Shown piece by piece: positions 5,680 to 5,700 of a stretch of 5,700 bases of DNA. The DNA is taken from contig JASLIL010000063.1 of assembly GCA_030152145.1 (NCBI GenBank), positions 1 to 5,700 of the forward strand, written 5' to 3'. Both the position numbers and the translations under genes were made by a program. Position 1 is the first letter of the stretch, and each line of letters opens with the position of its first letter. The stretch is from Tissierellales bacterium (GTDB lineage: Bacteria > Bacillota > Clostridia > Tissierellales > JASKZW01). The notes under the pieces were generated by a model. It saw only the letters and a list, made by a program, of their open reading frames with translations, was not told where the DNA came from and made no database searches.

Positions 5680-5700
5680 TAGTTAATTAAAAAATCATTT

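Overview
The window looks like chromosomal DNA from a low-GC Gram-positive bacterium, most likely an anaerobe of the Clostridia/Tissierellia type. The evidence is AT-rich composition, frequent ATA, AGA and AGG codons, purine-rich Shine-Dalgarno sites, Gram-positive style signal peptides, and a copper-amine-oxidase-N-like 'stalk' domain on a secreted enzyme. This assignment is an inference from composition and domain style; the genus cannot be read from the sequence.

Left part (1-3678, + strand): the end of a three-gene operon. It holds (i) the C-terminal 68 residues of a MacB/LolD-type ABC ATPase, cut by the window edge at its Walker B glutamate; (ii) a 725-residue exported, membrane-anchored protein of five divergent Ig-like (CARDB/COG1361-like) repeats; and (iii) a MacB/FtsX-family ABC permease. 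Both junctions overlap (17 nt, then 8 or 14 nt), so the three genes are very probably co-transcribed and translationally coupled. Together they would form a MacB-like mechanotransmitting or export machine. The position where a HlyD/MacA-type adaptor often sits is occupied here by a large extracellular Ig-like repeat protein with one C-terminal membrane helix.

Middle (3679-3725): a 47-bp convergent intergenic gap, almost filled by a perfect 14-bp hairpin with A/T flanks on both sides. It is a good candidate for a bidirectional Rho-independent terminator.

Right part (3726-5700, - strand): a single gene for a secreted 5'-nucleotidase/UshA-family metallophosphoesterase with a C-terminal stalk domain. 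It has a strong Shine-Dalgarno site and a plausible -10 box just inside the window edge. It would act outside the cell in nucleotide and phosphate salvage and has no obvious mechanistic link to the ABC operon.

There is no gene-free stretch over 300 bases, and I see no RNA gene, CRISPR array, insertion sequence or phage gene. The least ordinary element is the ABC operon with its Ig-like repeat partner protein. It is a plausible under-described system but not a demonstrably new one.
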